Below are positions 62,783 to 64,000 of a DNA stretch of 64,000 nt, in pieces (the first letter of the stretch is position 1; every line of letters begins with the position of its first letter). Source of the DNA: Zanthoxylum bungeanum. Lineage: Eukaryota > Streptophyta > Magnoliopsida > Sapindales > Rutaceae. The stretch is taken from positions 1 to 64,000 of the forward strand of contig SKCR01038152.1 of assembly GCA_019454045.1 (NCBI GenBank), written 5' to 3'. The position numbers and the translations under genes were made by a program. The notes under the pieces are model-generated. The model saw only the letters and a list, made by a program, of their open reading frames with translations. It searched no databases and had not been told where the DNA came from.

Positions 62783-64000
62783 TGATGAGTGGTATTTATA
62801 TCACTATTTCCCACTCATTTAACCTAATATTTTGTATAGTTTCTCGAGTTTTATGAATGTTTTGATGTGTTTTGTTTATTTTACAGATAAAAATAATATT
62901 AGGACTTAATGGAATCAACTTGGGGCTAAAAAGATGAAATTCGTAGGAAAAAATGGTAAAAATCGAAATTTTACTATACGTGTCAAGACGTGTAGCCCGA
63001 AACTCCTATTTTGCGCATGTTTCGTATTCTGGCCATATCTTTTTCATCCGATATCCGATTGAGCTGATTCAAGTTGCAGATTGAAGAAGGCTCGAAGATC
63101 TAAAACTTTAAAGTCAAAAAAATTTCTAATTCTTACGATTTCATGGCCGAAATTGATGAACAATACAGTATATTTTGTGTAACTACTATAGTCATTTACA
63201 AAATATAAAATAAAATTAATAAAATAAAAAAATAAAATTTGTCAAACTTCCACCAATCATGCTTGCATGTTTGGTGCCATGTTTGATGCCATGTTTGGTT
63301 CCATGTTTGATGCCATGTCTTATGGCATGTTTGGTGGAGTGTTTGGTGAAACAATTCGTGGAGCAATCGGTGGAGAAATTGTTGGAAGCGTTTAGGTTTT
63401 TCTATAAATACCAAGTCATTTCATTTGTAATTCTCATGCTTTCCTTAGGTTTTTGTAAGGAATTTAAGGATTGCATCTTGTGTGTTTATTTTTAGTAATT
63501 TAATTTATGCATTTTTATTTTCAGAAATAGTAGTAGTTCTTCTTCTTCTTCTCATTTCTTTTAATGTTCAGTAGTTAGATTTCTTCTGGGGGAAGGATGA
63601 AGCTTTTATTATTTTATTTAGATTAATCTCCCTTAAATATAATATAGAAATTATATTTCAAATTAAAAAGAATTGCCACCTTAATTGTTCGTTTTATTTA
63701 TTTGACATAAAGTAACACCGCCTATATGGCTGGTCTTTAGGTGACAGATAATTACAGCCTATATGGCTGGTTTATGGACAAATAATGATACAGCCTTTAT
63801 GGCCGGTTGGACTTAATTAAAATTTGACTTAATGAGGAATACCGCCTATATGGCTGATGGGTAATATCACGAATAAATTCTATATTATAGTAAGGGACAT
63901 TTCTAAATTAGAAATAGTAAAAGTGGATCCCCAACCCCAGCATTTTATTTTTATTCTAGGGAAGTGATGAAAAATAATATTCACACTTAATAATTGATTT
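62783..64000 (+). mobile_element. X-family 3' LTR, runs off the window
   Basis: It starts TGATGAGTGGTATTTATATC after the polypurine tract. It holds the 12-bp repeat (TGGTGCCATGTT-like, 63268-63345), a TATA box (63403-63410) and spaced CCGCCTATATGGCTGGT motifs (63690-63870). It ends at the window edge about 600 bp short of the full length seen at 33818-35660. A 78-codon frame at 63259-63495 is the translated minisatellite and is not a gene. Confidence 0.85.

Overview
This window looks like AT-rich intergenic DNA from a flowering plant, probably a dicot. Almost every readable sequence is a retrotransposon of a plant lineage: Ty1/copia, Athila-like and Tat-like Ty3/gypsy, and a Tekay/Del-type element. 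I found no ordinary intron-containing host gene, no rRNA or tRNA gene, no CRISPR array and no bacterial-type feature. The assignment rests on recognised protein motifs (copia RNase H, Athila RT and integrase, Tat gag), primer-binding sites, polypurine tracts, TG...CA LTR ends and target-site duplications. The species cannot be named from this.

Layout. 1-3258: the 3' part of a chimeric copia element (LTR end, RNase H, LTR), inserted in an LTR of a gypsy family I call X. 3259-6600: X LTR and 3' non-coding DNA joined head to head with an inverted X LTR. 6601-8837: a Tat-LTR-like scrap and a copia-type LTR. 8838-21222: an Athila-type pol (RT, RNase H, integrase) split by a 9,982-bp degenerate copia element (10226-20207) that has both LTRs and a GAAAC target duplication; an odd Cys-rich ORF follows at 21347-21835. 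22490-30844: a minus-strand Tekay/Del-like element with two LTRs of about 4 kb around only 286 bp of internal DNA. 31040-33817: a minus-strand copia LTR and pol tail. 33818-39037: the 3' half of an X element (minus) that carries an intronless, full-length LOG-like gene (37005-37655). 39038-39849: another X LTR (plus). 39850-51122: a second degenerate copia element with a nested antisense solo LTR and an inverted LTR fragment at its end. 51123-59484: a minus-strand Tat-type element with gag but no pol. 59485-61170: the start of another minus-strand gypsy element, inserted in a second LOG copy (61171-61445). 61446-64000: X 3' non-coding DNA and LTR.

How it fits together. The window is a nest of insertions, and the order can be read from which element splits which. 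The most unusual component is family X. It is Athila-like in layout and carries a LOG-like (cytokinin riboside monophosphate phosphoribohydrolase family) ORF where Athila elements often carry an extra third ORF. Two copies of X in the window both hold LOG sequence, followed by the same downstream non-coding DNA and LTR, so the gene appears to travel with the element. The ORF has no introns, is open for 216 codons in one copy, and differs between copies with fewer amino-acid changes than neutrality would predict. It has nevertheless lost residues normally needed for LOG catalysis. A second, unrelated Cys-rich ORF sits in the same post-integrase position of the other Athila-like element.
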